NCBI RefSeq assembly: GCF_004348545.1
Contig: NZ_SMKL01000054.1
Location: forward strand, 1 to 41,843
Direction: 5' to 3'
Length of the DNA stretch: 41,843 nt
Origin: Jiangella ureilytica
Lineage (GTDB): Bacteria > Actinomycetota > Actinomycetes > Jiangellales > Jiangellaceae
Below, one piece after another: positions 1 through 7,444 of the stretch. The notes beneath the pieces were generated by a model, which was not told the origin of the DNA, searched no databases, and worked only from the letters and a program-made list of their open reading frames with translations. The translations under genes and the position numbers were made by a program. The stretch's first letter is position 1. Every line of letters starts with the position of its first letter.

Positions 1-1
1 C

Positions 2-136
2 CTGATCGCCAAACACCTCGACAACAAAGGCAAACGCGGCGCCATGCGCGTGCTCAAACGCCACCTCACCGACGTCATCCACCGCACGCTCCGCCGCGAC
101 ATCCCACCGCTGACCTGCCACCAGCCAGCCGCTTGA
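2..136 (+). CDS. IS110-family transposase, C-terminal fragment (cut by window edge)
   Basis: The first 44 codons in frame 2 run to a TGA at 134-136. They encode a basic helix with the pattern K-x-K-R-G-A-M-R-V-L-K-R-H-L followed by a short tail, which resembles the C-terminal end of IS110-type (DEDD, Transposase_20) transposases. The catalytic domains would lie to the left of the window, so it cannot be judged whether the element is intact. The next 30 bp to the sixA stop show no clear element end. The family assignment rests on a short stretch of sequence and is moderate. Confidence 0.55.
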   Translation: MIAKHLDNKGKRGAMRVLKRHLTDVIHRTLRRDIPPLTCHQPAA

Positions 137-166
137 CATAGAAGCGTCATTCCGGGGGCAGAACCC

Positions 167-676
167 TCAGCCGCGGGCGACGGCGTAGCCGACCAGCCGC
201 GCTCCGCCGGGATCGACCGTCGCCCAGTCGCCGTCGACGGCGAAGACCGCGACCGACGAGGTCGGGAAGCCGGCCCGCATGCGTGTCGCCTCGATCAGCG
301 ACGTCCCGTCGTCCAAGGCGCTGGCCAGCATGCCGATCCCCGGGTTGTGCCCGACGATCGCCGCCGACGACGTCTCCGGCGGCAGTGCCCGCACGATCTC
401 GAGCAGGTCGCCGGCCGACCCGTAATAGACGTCGTCGCTCACGACGGGGTCGGGCGCGCGGGCGCCCAGCTCGGTGGCCAGCAGACGGTAGGTCTCCATG
501 GTCCGCCGCGCGCTCGACACGATCGCCACGTCGACGGGCACGCCCTGCTCGTGCAACCACCGGCCGATGACGGGCGCGTCGCGGCGCCCTTGGTCGGCCA
601 GCCGGCGCGCGTGGTCGTCGCGTCCCTCAGGGTGCACGGCCTTCGCGTGCCGGATGAGAACGAGGGTCCTCGCCAT
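167..676 (-). CDS. sixA: SixA-like phosphohistidine phosphatase (histidine phosphatase superfamily)
   Basis: A protein of 169 aa starting MARTLVLIRHAKA. The RHA motif at residues 9-11 supplies the catalytic histidine that is transiently phosphorylated, and the later VGHNPG motif supplies the second histidine of the pocket. Length and motifs fit the short SixA branch, which removes phosphate from phosphohistidine on signalling or phosphotransferase proteins; the real substrate is unknown. The frame stays open far upstream, but the ATG at 676 is the correct start: the family N-terminus begins there and a TAGTGT box lies 7 nt ahead, so the mRNA is probably leaderless. It is transcribed away from the aldolase gene that starts at 779. 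Confidence 0.85.
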   Translation of the reverse strand: MARTLVLIRHAKAVHPEGRDDHARRLADQGRRDAPVIGRWLHEQGVPVDVAIVSSARRTMETYRLLATELGARAPDPVVSDDVYYGSAGDLLEIVRALPPETSSAAIVGHNPGIGMLASALDDGTSLIEATRMRAGFPTSSVAVFAVDGDWATVDPGGARLVGYAVARG

Positions 677-683
677 CCACGCA

Positions 684-689
684 ACACTA
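684..689 (-). promoter_or_regulatory. Predicted -10 box of a leaderless promoter for sixA
   Basis: TAGTGT on the minus strand lies 7 nt before the sixA ATG. That spacing puts the transcript start at or next to the initiation codon. No Shine-Dalgarno sequence is visible. No convincing -35 was identified. Confidence 0.4.
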
Positions 690-778
690 GGGGCTCCAGT
701 ACCCTGCGGCAGGAAGGGGTCGTCCGCCGTTCTTCGGTGAACATGGCCACGATCGTCCCGATCTGGTAAGGATTCGCT

Positions 779-2062
779 GTGGAGATCACCGTGCCCGATG
801 CCACCATGCCAGACGTACCGCCGCCGCCCACCCCTCCTGCCCCCACGCCGCCGGTCGCCAGCTCGCGCGCTGACCTGCGGCATCGGCTCAACACGGCCAC
901 GGCCGGCTTCGAGACGCCGCTCGCGGCCGTCGACATGGACGCGTGGGACGTCAACGCGGCCGACCTCGTCCGGCGGGCCGCGGGCAAGCCGATCCGGGTG
1001 GCCAGCAAGTCGCTGCGCAGCCGGACGCTGCTGCGCGAGGTGCTGGGGCGCGACGGCTTCCACGGCGTGCTGGCGCTGACGCTGTCCGAGGCGCTCTGGC
1101 TCGTGGGCACCGAGCTGAGCTCCGACGTCGTCGTGGGCTACCCCACCGCCGACCGGCGGGGTCTGGCCCGGCTCGCGGGCGACGACGAGCTGGCCGCGGG
1201 CATCACGATCATGGTCGACGACGTCGCGCAACTCGACCTGGTCGACGCGGTCGCGCCGGCCGACGGGCGGGTCGAGATCCGGGTCTGCCTCGAGCTGGAC
1301 CTCTCGTGGCAGCCCATGGGCGGCCGCGTCCGCGTCGGGGCCAAGCGCTCCCCCCTGCACAGCGTCGACGACCTCGTCCGGCTCGCCCAGGCGGTGCAGT
1401 CGCGGCCGGGGTTCCGGCTGGTCGGCGTCATGGGCTACGAGTCGCAGATCGCCGGCGTCCAGGACGCCCCGCCCGGGCGCGGCTGGCGCGGGCGCATGGT
1501 GCGGTCCATGCAGAAACGGTCGTGGACGGAGCTCTCCGAGCGGCGCATCGCCGCGGTCGAGGCGGTCCGGAAGATCGCCGACCTCGAGTTCGTCAACGGC
1601 GGCGGCAGCGGCTCCGTCGAGCGCACGGTGTCCGACCTGTCGATCACCGAGGTCACGGCCGGGTCCGGGCTGCTGGCGCCCCGCCTGTTCGACGGCTACA
1701 CGAGCTTCTCGCCGCGTCCGGCGGCGTTCTTCGCGGTGCCGGTGGTCCGCCGTCCCGGGCCGGGCATCGTCACCGTCGCCGGCGGCGGCTACATCGCCAG
1801 CGGCGCGGCCGGCCACGACCGCCTGCCCGTCCCGTGGCTGCCCGAGGGCCTGACGCTGGACCGCAACGAGGGCGCCGGCGAGGCGCAGACGCCGCTGCTC
1901 GGCTCCCCCGCCGACGACCTCGCCATCGGCGACCGCGTGTGGTTCCGGCACGCGAAGGCCGGCGAGCTGTCCGAACGGTTCGACCAGTACTACCTGGTCC
2001 GCGGCGAGCGGCTGGTCGACACCATCGCGACGTACCGCGGCGACGGGAAGACCTTCCTTTAG
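779..2062 (+). CDS. Alanine-racemase-fold PLP enzyme (amino acid deaminase/aldolase type)
   Basis: A protein of 427 aa. After a proline-rich N-terminus (residues 10-28), the segment PLAAVDMDAWDVNAADLV and then RVASKSLRS (Lys77 as likely PLP Schiff-base lysine) mark the N-terminal barrel of alanine racemase/D-threonine-aldolase-like proteins. The C-terminal part has the WFRHAKAGE and YLVRGERLVDT segments expected of the second domain of this family. It probably acts on a D- or hydroxy-amino acid in the cytoplasm; the substrate cannot be read from sequence. The GTG start at 779 follows a TAAGGA-type ribosome site about 7 nt upstream. The exact reaction (deamination, dehydration or aldol cleavage) is inference. 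Confidence 0.8.
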   Translation: MEITVPDATMPDVPPPPTPPAPTPPVASSRADLRHRLNTATAGFETPLAAVDMDAWDVNAADLVRRAAGKPIRVASKSLRSRTLLREVLGRDGFHGVLALTLSEALWLVGTELSSDVVVGYPTADRRGLARLAGDDELAAGITIMVDDVAQLDLVDAVAPADGRVEIRVCLELDLSWQPMGGRVRVGAKRSPLHSVDDLVRLAQAVQSRPGFRLVGVMGYESQIAGVQDAPPGRGWRGRMVRSMQKRSWTELSERRIAAVEAVRKIADLEFVNGGGSGSVERTVSDLSITEVTAGSGLLAPRLFDGYTSFSPRPAAFFAVPVVRRPGPGIVTVAGGGYIASGAAGHDRLPVPWLPEGLTLDRNEGAGEAQTPLLGSPADDLAIGDRVWFRHAKAGELSERFDQYYLVRGERLVDTIATYRGDGKTFL

Positions 2063-2079
2063 ATCACCCTGCCGATGGG

Positions 2080-2085
2080 TAGGCT
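2080..2085 (+). promoter_or_regulatory. Predicted -10 box of a leaderless promoter for the P-loop kinase
   Basis: TAGGCT is followed by exactly 6 nt and the GTG at 2092, so the transcript would begin at the start codon. No ribosome-binding sequence is present, in line with a leaderless mRNA. Confidence 0.4.
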
Positions 2086-2091
2086 CCGCGC

Positions 2092-2835
2092 GTGCCCGTC
2101 GTCTCCCTCGATGCCCTCGCCCGCCGCGTCCGAGCGACCCTGCCGCGCGCCGGCTCGACGACGGTGGTCGCCGTCGACGGCCCGGCCGGCTCCGGCAAGA
2201 CGACGCTGGCCGAGCGGCTGGCGGCCCGGCTCGACGACGCACCGGTCGTGCACATGGACGATCTCTACCCCGGCTGGGACGGGCTCGCGCACGCCGCCAC
2301 CGCCGTCGCCGAGCAGGTGCTGGTGCCGCTCGCCGCAGGGCGGCCCGCGCGGTACCGGCGCTGGGACTGGCACGCCGGCCGCTACGCCGAGTGGGTCGAG
2401 GTCCCGTCCGCGCCGATCCTCGTCGTCGAGGGGTGTGGAAGCGGCTCGACGCCCGGCGCGGCGTACCTGGCGCTGCTGCTCTGGGTCGAGGCGCCGCACG
2501 ACGTGCGCATGGCTCGCGGCATCGAGCGCGACGGCGACGACTTCCGCCCGTACTGGGAGCGCTGGGCCCGCCAGGAGGACGCGCTGTTCGCCGCCGAGCA
2601 CACCCGCGAACGGGCCGACCTTCGCATCGACACGGCGTCCGCCGTTCCGCACGATCCCCTACGAGACGTGGTCGGCGAGGCCGGGGACGAGCCCGTGTCG
2701 GATCTCCGCCCAGGAGGGCCGGGCAGACCGGCGATGAGAGGGGGCCGGAGGACTCCTCGAGATCGTCGGTTCGAAGCGCCGAGCCAGGGCGACCATCCTC
2801 GGGGGCATGCTCGGCCCGACGACATCAGCGGTTAG
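2092..2835 (+). CDS. Uridine-kinase-like P-loop ATPase with a repeat-derived C-terminal tail
   Basis: A protein of 247 aa. A Walker A motif (GPAGSGKTT, residues 30-38) is followed by HMDDLYPGW, the acidic acceptor-binding segment of uridine kinase/phosphoribulokinase relatives, and by VVEGCGSGS. It probably phosphorylates a small cytoplasmic metabolite; the substrate is unknown. The family-like part ends near residue 200. From about residue 208 the reading frame runs through a dispersed DNA repeat (2715-2824) that also occurs at 37.1 kb, giving a basic, low-complexity tail unlike a folded domain. The gene was therefore probably shorter before the repeat arrived. The GTG start is supported by a -10 box 6 nt upstream. 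Confidence 0.75.
   Translation: MPVVSLDALARRVRATLPRAGSTTVVAVDGPAGSGKTTLAERLAARLDDAPVVHMDDLYPGWDGLAHAATAVAEQVLVPLAAGRPARYRRWDWHAGRYAEWVEVPSAPILVVEGCGSGSTPGAAYLALLLWVEAPHDVRMARGIERDGDDFRPYWERWARQEDALFAAEHTRERADLRIDTASAVPHDPLRDVVGEAGDEPVSDLRPGGPGRPAMRGGRRTPRDRRFEAPSQGDHPRGHARPDDISG
2715..2824 (+). repeat. Dispersed ~110-bp repeat, copy A
   Basis: This stretch aligns by eye, at roughly 80 percent identity with a single 1-nt gap, to the minus strand of 37050-37158. The first 20 bases and last 13 bases are identical and the middle holds scattered substitutions. Copy A covers the last codons of the P-loop kinase gene and ends 20 bp before the MOSC start codon, just upstream of its -10 box. No transposase or terminal inverted repeats are seen. 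Confidence 0.75.
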
Positions 2836-2838
2836 GTT
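2833..2838 (+). promoter_or_regulatory. Predicted -10 box of a leaderless promoter for the MOSC gene
   Basis: TAGGTT lies 6 nt before the GTG at 2845, with no ribosome site between them. The box sits just outside repeat copy A, so any -35 contact would fall inside the repeat. Confidence 0.45.
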
Positions 2839-2844
2839 GTCTGC

Positions 2845-3675
2845 GTGCGTGTCGTCGAGCTGGCCATCTACCCCGTCAAGTCGACCCGCGGCCTGCAGGT
2901 GACGCAGGCCGAGGTCGAGCCGTGGGGTCTGGTCGGCGACCGCCGCTGGATGGTCGTCGACGACTCCGGCTACGTGGTGACGGCGCGCGTGCGGCCGGCG
3001 CTGCTGGGCGTGCGCGTGACGCCGCTGGGCCGCGGCCGCATCCTGCTCGAGGGCCCGCACGCCGCGGCCATCGAGGTCGACGCCACCACGTCGTGCGAGC
3101 TCGTGCCGGTGCAGATCTGGAAGAACGCCCTCGACGCCGTGCGGCCCAGCGTCGCCGCCGACGCCTGGTTCGGCAAGCTCCTCGACGACGACGTCCGCCT
3201 GGTCTGGCTCGACGACCCCACCCGCAGGCCGGTCGACCCGGCCTACGGCCTGCCCGCCGACCGCGTGAGCTTCGCCGACGCGTTCCCGCTGCTCGTCACC
3301 ACCACGGGGTCGCTGGCCCGGCTCAACGACTGGGTCGTCGAAGAGGCGCTGCTGCGCGGCGAGTTGCCGCCCGAGGCGGCGCTGCCGATGCGCCGGTTCC
3401 GGCCCAGCGTCGTCGTCGACAACGCCGAGCCGTTCGCCGAGGACACCTGGTGCAAGCTCCGCATCGGCGAGGTGCCGTTCCGGGCGGTCAAGCTGTGCGA
3501 CCGGTGCGTCCTCACCACCATCGACCCCGACACCCAGAGGCGCGGCAAGGAGCCGCTGCGCACCCTGGCCCGGCACCGCCACTGGGACGGCAAGGTCTGG
3601 TTCGGCATGAACCTCGTTCCCGACGGCACCGGCACCATCGCCGTCGGCGACGAGCTCGAGGTCACCGCCGGCTGA
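2845..3675 (+). CDS. MOSC domain-containing protein (YcbX-like, molybdenum cofactor-dependent)
   Basis: A protein of 276 aa. The N-terminal beta-barrel domain is recognisable from LAIYPVKSTRGLQV and GDRRWMVVD. The C-terminal MOSC domain contains the VKLCDRCVLTTIDP segment with Cys218 and Cys221, the position of the molybdenum-cofactor-binding cysteine in YcbX/mARC-type proteins. Such proteins bind a sulfurated molybdenum cofactor and reduce N-hydroxylated compounds or deliver sulfur; this activity is inferred from the family. It ends 6 bp before the convergent anti-sigma-like gene, leaving no room for a separate terminator. Confidence 0.85.
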   Translation: MRVVELAIYPVKSTRGLQVTQAEVEPWGLVGDRRWMVVDDSGYVVTARVRPALLGVRVTPLGRGRILLEGPHAAAIEVDATTSCELVPVQIWKNALDAVRPSVAADAWFGKLLDDDVRLVWLDDPTRRPVDPAYGLPADRVSFADAFPLLVTTTGSLARLNDWVVEEALLRGELPPEAALPMRRFRPSVVVDNAEPFAEDTWCKLRIGEVPFRAVKLCDRCVLTTIDPDTQRRGKEPLRTLARHRHWDGKVWFGMNLVPDGTGTIAVGDELEVTAG

Positions 3676-3681
3676 GCCCGG

Positions 3682-5013
3682 TCAGTCCGGAGGCGGCAGC
3701 ACCGAGAACACGGCCTCCAGTGCCGCGCGGTGCAACGCGGCGGCGTCGCCGGGGACACCGTCGAGCACGAGGTACGCCTGGCCCTGGTCGCCCAGCGCCG
3801 TGCCGCCCTTCGCGTCGGCCGGCGCCATGAGCAACGGCTCGAAGTACTCGCGGCTTCCCGGCCACACGTCACAGGCCGTGAGGACCGTGCACAAGGCGCC
3901 GAAGATGGGCCCGGCCTGCCAGACGGCGAGGTCGACGGTGCCGCCTCCCGCTGTCTGGTACGTCGCCGTGACGACCTTCGGCACCGGCGGCCTCACCATC
4001 CAGTTGGCCAGGGCATCCGGATCGGGCTGGTTCAGCCGGACAGGAGTCAGCGGGCCGAGGACCCGCGTCAGCGCGGCTTCGACGTTCGGCCAGGAGGCGA
4101 TGACGGCACCCAGCTCGAAATCGCTTCTGAGCTCCTGCACGTTGCCGCCCGGTCTGTTGGTGAGGCTCACGGTGGACTCGACGGCGACGTCCCACGCCGC
4201 CTCGGCGATGCGGTCCGCCTCGTGGTCGCTCAGCACCGCCGCCGGCTCGTTCCCGGCGTGGGACTCCCAGGCGACCGTGATGGCCGCGACGAAGCCGTCG
4301 ACGACGAGGACGCGGTGCTGAGGATCCGGGGTGCCGATGATCCGCCACCGGTTCTGCTCGTCCATGCCCGCAGAGCATGCGTCCCACACCGCCGTGCGGC
4401 TGAACGCGGCGACCGGCTCTGAGCACGGCCGGAACTCGTCCCGCGGGTCAGGGGTCCCGATCTGCCACCAGACCCGCAGGGTGACCGGCTGGCCGTCGCG
4501 CTCGCCGGCGAGGACCAGGTGGTGCCGGCGGGCGTAGGTGTTCGAGGTGCGGCCGGTCTCGAGGGCCAAGCCCGCCGGCAGTGCCCGTCGGATGGCGCCC
4601 AGCATGGCCGCCGGTTCGAGCCCCGCGGCCTCGTCGCCGCCGGACTCGGCGCCGCTCTCGCCCTCGAAGGAGCCGCCGGACTGCGAGCCGGCATCGCTCG
4701 AGGCCGGATGGTCTCCGGAGGCGACCTGGGCGCGGACGCCCTGCAGCGGGACGATCGGGGGGAGCTCGTCGTAGGGGGCGGCCGCTGCCCCGTCGCCGGC
4801 CGTCACGTCGCCGCCGCCGGGACCCAGCAGGGAGGGCGCGATCAGGGCGCCGAGCCAGGCGACCGCCACCACGGCGACCCCGGTGCTCCAGCGCTGCCGC
4901 CGTTGCCGGGCCCGCTGCGCGCGGCCGCGGGCGATGTCCTCGTCGGGGCTGACGGGCCGGGTGGGCTCGCCGGCGAGGGCGTCCTCGAAGAGCTCCTTCA
5001 GCGTGTCGGTCAT
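3682..5013 (-). CDS. Membrane-anchored partner (putative anti-sigma factor) of the SigE-family sigma factor
   Basis: A protein of 443 aa that I do not recognise as a named family. The N-terminus MTDTLKELFEDALAGEPTRPVSPDEDIARGR is short and cytoplasmic, followed by a basic stretch and one membrane helix (about residues 44-62), then a large Gly/Ala- and acid-rich extracytoplasmic part. Its ATG overlaps the stop of the upstream sigma-factor gene by 4 nt (ATGA), so the two are translationally coupled. Topology and coupling fit an anti-sigma or sensor role, although no zinc-binding ZAS motif is visible. A decayed paralogue of the same architecture lies next door at 5598-6832. Confidence 0.7.
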   Translation of the reverse strand: MTDTLKELFEDALAGEPTRPVSPDEDIARGRAQRARQRRQRWSTGVAVVAVAWLGALIAPSLLGPGGGDVTAGDGAAAAPYDELPPIVPLQGVRAQVASGDHPASSDAGSQSGGSFEGESGAESGGDEAAGLEPAAMLGAIRRALPAGLALETGRTSNTYARRHHLVLAGERDGQPVTLRVWWQIGTPDPRDEFRPCSEPVAAFSRTAVWDACSAGMDEQNRWRIIGTPDPQHRVLVVDGFVAAITVAWESHAGNEPAAVLSDHEADRIAEAAWDVAVESTVSLTNRPGGNVQELRSDFELGAVIASWPNVEAALTRVLGPLTPVRLNQPDPDALANWMVRPPVPKVVTATYQTAGGGTVDLAVWQAGPIFGALCTVLTACDVWPGSREYFEPLLMAPADAKGGTALGDQGQAYLVLDGVPGDAAALHRAALEAVFSVLPPPD

Positions 5014-5531
5014 CGCGCATCCTTGATCGCCGTGAGCTGGTCCTCGCCGAGCACGTCGCGCAGCCGGTCGAGGCCACGCGCCGTCTGGCTCTTGACGTTG
5101 CCCGTGCTGCAGTCGAGCAGTTCGGCGACCTGCTCGACGGAGAGGTCCTCCCAGAACCGCAGCACCAGCACGGCCCGTTGTCTCGGCGGAACGCCGGCCA
5201 GGGCGGTGAGCAGCCGCGACCGGGTGTCGGGCGCGCCGCGGTCGGCGGGGTCGCCGTCGCCGAGGTGGTCCGGGACGACGGCGACGGACTGCTCGCGCCG
5301 CCACGGCCGCCGGGTGCTGTCGATGTAGGCGTTGAGCATGGTGCGGCGGGCGTATGACGGGGCGTCCTCGCGGCGGCGGACCCGGCGCCAGCTGAGGTAC
5401 AGCTTGGTCAGCGTCTCCTGGACGAGGTCCTCGGCGGCGTGCCAGTCACCGGTCAGCAGGTAGGCCGTACGCAGCAGCCCGCGACGGCGTACCGACACGA
5501 ACTCGCGGTACGCCGCCTCGTCGATCGCCAT
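5010..5531 (-). CDS. SigE-family (ECF-like) RNA polymerase sigma factor
   Basis: A protein of 173 aa, the usual size for the actinobacterial SigE family. Region 2 is seen in LLRTAYLLTGDWHAAEDLVQ and the following YLSWRR segment. Region 4 is seen in VPPRQRAVLVLRFWEDLSVEQVAELL followed by the helix-turn-helix CSTGNVKSQTARGL. It directs RNA polymerase to a small regulon and probably its own promoter (5563-5590). The next gene encodes its likely membrane-bound regulator and overlaps by 4 nt. The ATG at 5531 is preceded by a purine-rich GGGGGGAGGCG stretch. Confidence 0.9.
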   Translation of the reverse strand: MAIDEAAYREFVSVRRRGLLRTAYLLTGDWHAAEDLVQETLTKLYLSWRRVRRREDAPSYARRTMLNAYIDSTRRPWRREQSVAVVPDHLGDGDPADRGAPDTRSRLLTALAGVPPRQRAVLVLRFWEDLSVEQVAELLDCSTGNVKSQTARGLDRLRDVLGEDQLTAIKDAR

Positions 5532-5562
5532 GCATCGCCTCCCCCCACGCCCGTCACCCCTT

Positions 5563-5590
5563 GGACGGTAGCGGAGGCGTTCAGGGTTGC
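5563..5590 (-). promoter_or_regulatory. Probable sigma-factor autoregulatory promoter (GCAACC / CCGTCC)
   Basis: On the minus strand a GCAACC -35-like element (5585-5590) is followed after 16 nt by CCGTCC (5563-5568), upstream of the intact sigma gene. The same GCAACC element with CCGTGC at equal spacing precedes the decayed paralogue (7391-7418). Conservation in both paralogous upstream regions, whose other bases have diverged, is the main argument. Confidence 0.55.
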
Positions 5591-5597
5591 ATCGGGG

Positions 5598-6832
5598 TCA
5601 GTCGCCGTCCAGCGGCGACTGGACCAACTGCGCCAGCTGCTCCTGGAGCGTCCGGACCGCCACGCCGAGGTCCGTCACCACACCCTCGCCGTCCGGGCTC
5701 TCGGAGCTGCGGCGAATCCAGGCGTCACCGCGCATCCCCACCTGCACGCCAGGCACACCACCCTCGCTGCCCATCCCCGGCTGCCCGCCGGTGACCGCAA
5801 GCACCACATGATCCGATCGACGCACATCGGCTCGGACACCCGCGGCCGCTGACGGAACCAGAGCTCCAGCTCGAGACCGTCGTCGGTCACGTACTCGGCC
5901 GAGACGGTGCCTGCCTGGTGCTCGGCGTCCTGCAGGTCGACGACCGGGACCTCGGGCCCGACCGCCGTCAGCTCGGCCCCAACGGCCTCCTCGAGGACAT
6001 TGGTCATCTCCGGCCATGCCTCCGCAACGGCGGCGAGCTCGACGCCACTGGTGAGGTCGGCGGGGTCCAGACCGGCGGCCGCCGCGAGCACGGCATCACC
6101 GATGGCCTCGCCCTCGGCGCGGTCCAGCGCCGACATGGGGAGCGGGTCGTCCGGCGCCGGCTGGTCGGAGCCGGTCGGTGAGAGCGGACGGACGTTCCAG
6201 CGCACTGTGACGGAGACATCGTCGTTCTCCGCGAGCACCGCTGACGCCACGAGGCCGTTCAGATCGCCGGCGGCCCGGTAGACGCCGTCGTCGTCGCGGC
6301 CATCCTCGCAGTTCAGCCACTGGCCCGCGACGCCATCGAACAGGCCCGGCTCGCTGCACGGCCGGTATTCGGGCAGGTCGGTCCGGGTCGGCTCCAGCGT
6401 CACGGCCAGATCGAAGCTCGTCCTGCCGCCTCGGGTCAGCGTCACCTCGACGCTCGGGCCGGTCTCCGGCACGACCTCGTGTTCCAGGTCCTCGGCGGGG
6501 ACGACCTCGACGTCGGCCGGCAGCGCCGACTCGATCGCGTCCCACATGCGCTGCTTGACCGGGTCGGCGCCGACCTGCGGCGGGTAGCCGGCCGGGTCGC
6601 CCGCGCCGTCGGCCGACGCCACGTTGTCGCGGTCGTCGTCGAGGACGGCCGGGAGCACCGCCGCGCCGAGGCCGGCGACCGCCAGGACGGCCACGCCACC
6701 GGCGACGCGGTGCCGCCACAGCCGACGCACGCGGGCACGGCCGCGGGACACGTCCTCGTCGGCGACGACAAGCTGGGCCGGCTCGCCGGTCAGCGTCTTC
6801 TGGGACAGGTCTCTGAGCGAGGGCTCGGTATA
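5598..6832 (-). pseudogene. Decayed paralogue of the membrane-anchored sigma partner
   Basis: The conceptual protein runs T-E-P-S-L-R-D-L-S-Q-K-T-L-T-G-E-P-A-Q-L, then a membrane helix, then an acid-rich outer domain: the layout of the intact gene at 3682-5013. Two lesions are visible. The expected ATG before ACC-GAG reads as part of GGTATACC, which looks like GGTATGACC with one G lost, at about 6829-6832. Near 5812-5822 the frame must shift to pass from the ...WFRQRPRVSEPMC segment into the C-terminal DHVVLAVTGGQPGMGSEGG segment that ends at 5598. A GTG at 6751 could still start a shortened 358-aa product from the first frame. Sequencing error is an alternative explanation. Confidence 0.65.
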
Positions 6833-7347
6833 CCGACTCCTTCAGTTCCACGAATGCGTCGGAGCCGAGCACGGCGCGCAGCCGCTCCAGACCGCGCGCC
6901 GTCTTGGCTCTTGACGTTGCCGGTGCTGCAGTTCATGAGGTCGGCCACCTGCTCGACGGCGAGGTCCTCCCAGAACCGGAGGACGAGCGTGGCCCGCTGC
7001 CGCGGCGGGACGGCCGCCGGCGCGGCCAACAGCCGCTCCCGCGTGTACAGGTCGCCGCCGTCCGCGGGGTCACCGGCGCCGGGGAGCTCCGGTACGGCCT
7101 CGACCGCCTGCTCGCGCCGCCACGGCCGCCGAGTGCCGTCGATGTGGGCGTTGACCAGGACCCGCCGGGAGTAGGCCAGCATGTCGTCGGTGCGGTACAC
7201 CCGCCGCCACGACACGTACAGCTTCGCGTCCTGGACGAGGTTCTCGGCGGCGTGCCAGTCGCCCGTCAGCAGGAAGGCCATGCGCAGCAGCGCACGACGC
7301 CGAGCGGTGACGAAGTCCTTGAACGTCGTCTCGTCCGCTGCCTGTAT
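6833..7347 (-). pseudogene. Decayed SigE-family sigma factor paralogue
   Basis: Reading from 7347 gives ADETTFKDFVTARRR, then LLRMAFLLTGDWHAAENLVQ, and on to the VADLMNCSTGNVKSQ helix-turn-helix, clearly a paralogue of the intact sigma factor at 5010-5531. Defects: the codon at the expected start, after a good GGAGGTG ribosome site, is ATA rather than ATG; two codons are missing after LVQ; and one extra base at 6903-6905 (AGCCAAGACG against AGCCAGACG in the intact copy) shifts the frame, so the rest of the recognition helix (TARGLERLRAVLG) is read in another frame. A shortened ORF from an internal ATG at 7281 survives but has altered region 4. Confidence 0.7.
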
Positions 7348-7390
7348 CGGCCACCTCCGCTGGCGTTCCCGGGTGAGGTCCCCACCGGGT

Positions 7391-7418
7391 GCACGGAACG
7401 GCGGCGGTTCCGGGTTGC
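7391..7418 (-). promoter_or_regulatory. Relic of the GCAACC-type sigma promoter
   Basis: GCAACC (7413-7418, minus strand) followed after 16 nt by CCGTGC (7391-7396) mirrors the promoter of the intact sigma gene. It lies between the hisG stop and the decayed sigma gene. Confidence 0.4.
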
Positions 7419-7444
7419 ATCGGCCCGGCCGGGGGTGCGCGACG

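Noticed and set aside
167-2242. A single 691-codon open frame on the minus strand covering sixA and the region beyond
   Set aside because: Only the last 169 codons resemble a protein family; the rest is antisense to the aldolase gene and open because of GC content.
6751-6872. A separate small gene at the start of the decayed anti-sigma copy
   Set aside because: Its residues match the shifted end of the sigma paralogue and the N-terminus of the partner in different frames, so it is debris of the pair.
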